From positions 1 through 33,372 of the forward strand of contig JAQTNW010000039.1 in assembly GCA_028713655.1 (NCBI GenBank): a stretch of 33,372 nucleotides of DNA, read 5' to 3'. Position 1 is the first letter of the stretch. Each line of letters starts with the position of its first letter. This document shows positions 32,959 to 33,372 of this stretch, piece after piece. Under the pieces are notes generated by a model. It had not been told where the DNA came from. It saw only the letters and a program-made list of their open reading frames with translations, and ran no database searches. A program made the translations under genes and the position numbers. Source of the stretch: Candidatus Methylacidiphilales bacterium (GTDB lineage: Bacteria; Verrucomicrobiota; Verrucomicrobiia; Methylacidiphilales; JAAUTS01).

Positions 32959-33372
32959 ATGCACCTTCCTTCCCTACGGATAGGCGTTTTCGGGCTTGTC
33001 GCCTGTGCTGCTTTGAGCATGACGCTACATGCCGAAACGGCAGACCAGGTCGTGCTTCCCCCGGCTCCACGCCCTCTTCCTCCACCCCCGGCTGATACTT
33101 CAACTACTTCCACATCTGATATGACCGGCGGTTCCGACTCAGGAGCGGTACAACAAAACAAAACCACTTCTTCATCAAAATCCCGTGATGTACAACAGCA
33201 AAATCAGGCCCCTGCAAGTACTCCCCCGGTACCGCGTGGGAGCAAGGGACCGGAATTTGCCAGTACTGTGGGCTTGCGCAAAGAACCCCGGACCGGTTTC
33301 AGTTTTGCGGTTTTCGGCGGCGCCAATCTGTTTGAATCGCTGTCGGGAACCTTGGACAGTCAGGCCATTGTC
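32959..33372 (+). CDS. Exported Pro/Thr/Ser-rich protein, 3' end beyond the window
   Basis: The frame starts at ATG 32959 after an AAAGG sequence (32947-32951) and is still open after 138 codons at the window end. It begins MHLPSLRIGVFGLVACAALS and continues with TLHAETAD, a signal peptide. A low-complexity stretch follows (LPPAPRPLPPPP, then Thr/Ser/Gln-rich), and then KEPRTGFSFAVFGGANLFES. The last part resembles the first strands of an outer-membrane beta-barrel, but too little is present to name it. Function is unknown. Confidence 0.75.
   Translation, partial: MHLPSLRIGVFGLVACAALSMTLHAETADQVVLPPAPRPLPPPPADTSTTSTSDMTGGSDSGAVQQNKTTSSSKSRDVQQQNQAPASTPPVPRGSKGPEFASTVGLRKEPRTGFSFAVFGGANLFESLSGTLDSQAIV

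Overview
The window is about 33.4 kb of bacterial chromosome, most likely from a Verrucomicrobiota-type (PVC group) genome. This placement is an inference. It rests on the mix of a complete rod-shape operon, an exosortase-like protein, a stand-alone deoxyhypusine-synthase-family gene, a large secreted YD/Rhs protein, and many degenerate dispersed repeats of the 'accacggat' and 'cctctattaagagggg' kinds. No rRNA, complete tRNA, CRISPR array or transposase gene was seen.

Layout. 19-7504 is one same-strand cell-envelope operon: mreB, mreC, mreD, mrdA (PBP2), rodA and rng (RNase G). 7505-9182 is a repeat-bearing gap followed by two back-to-back toxin-antitoxin pairs: RHH plus PIN, then Phd/YefM-like plus RelE/ParE-like. 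9179-10855 (minus) is a malic enzyme converging on the second toxin. 11026-12504 is the psd-pssA phosphatidylethanolamine operon.

12643-15533 is an accessory island. An exosortase-like protein runs directly into YD-repeat sequence, an out-of-frame remnant that looks like an Rhs tip follows, and then come four AT-rich small membrane-protein genes resembling a run of immunity genes. 15569-17854 holds a YjbQ-family gene (minus), a deoxyhypusine-synthase-family gene, a small secreted protein and a lone CBS domain.

17855-27709 is the most unusual region. A short exported protein carries only the last part of the Rhs core plus an AT-rich C-terminal domain. It is followed by a small membrane protein that could be its immunity partner. 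Next is a 1,175-residue exported YD-repeat shell that stops in the first part of the Rhs core. Two exported transglutaminase-like proteins follow (one with Cys-His present, one that appears to have lost them), then an O-antigen-ligase-like membrane protein. The two Rhs pieces together would make one complete core, so the locus reads as a split Rhs system or a rearranged one. Related copies of a ~60 bp repeat lie in inverted orientation on either side of the Rhs part.

27730-32823 is mostly minus-strand metabolism and housekeeping: folB, a nucleotidyltransferase with a small partner, a HAD-Nudix fusion, an L,D-transpeptidase, a LOG-family protein and metF. The HAD-Nudix gene sits between two near-identical 48 bp inverted repeats. 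The window ends inside a plus-strand gene for an exported Pro/Thr/Ser-rich protein.
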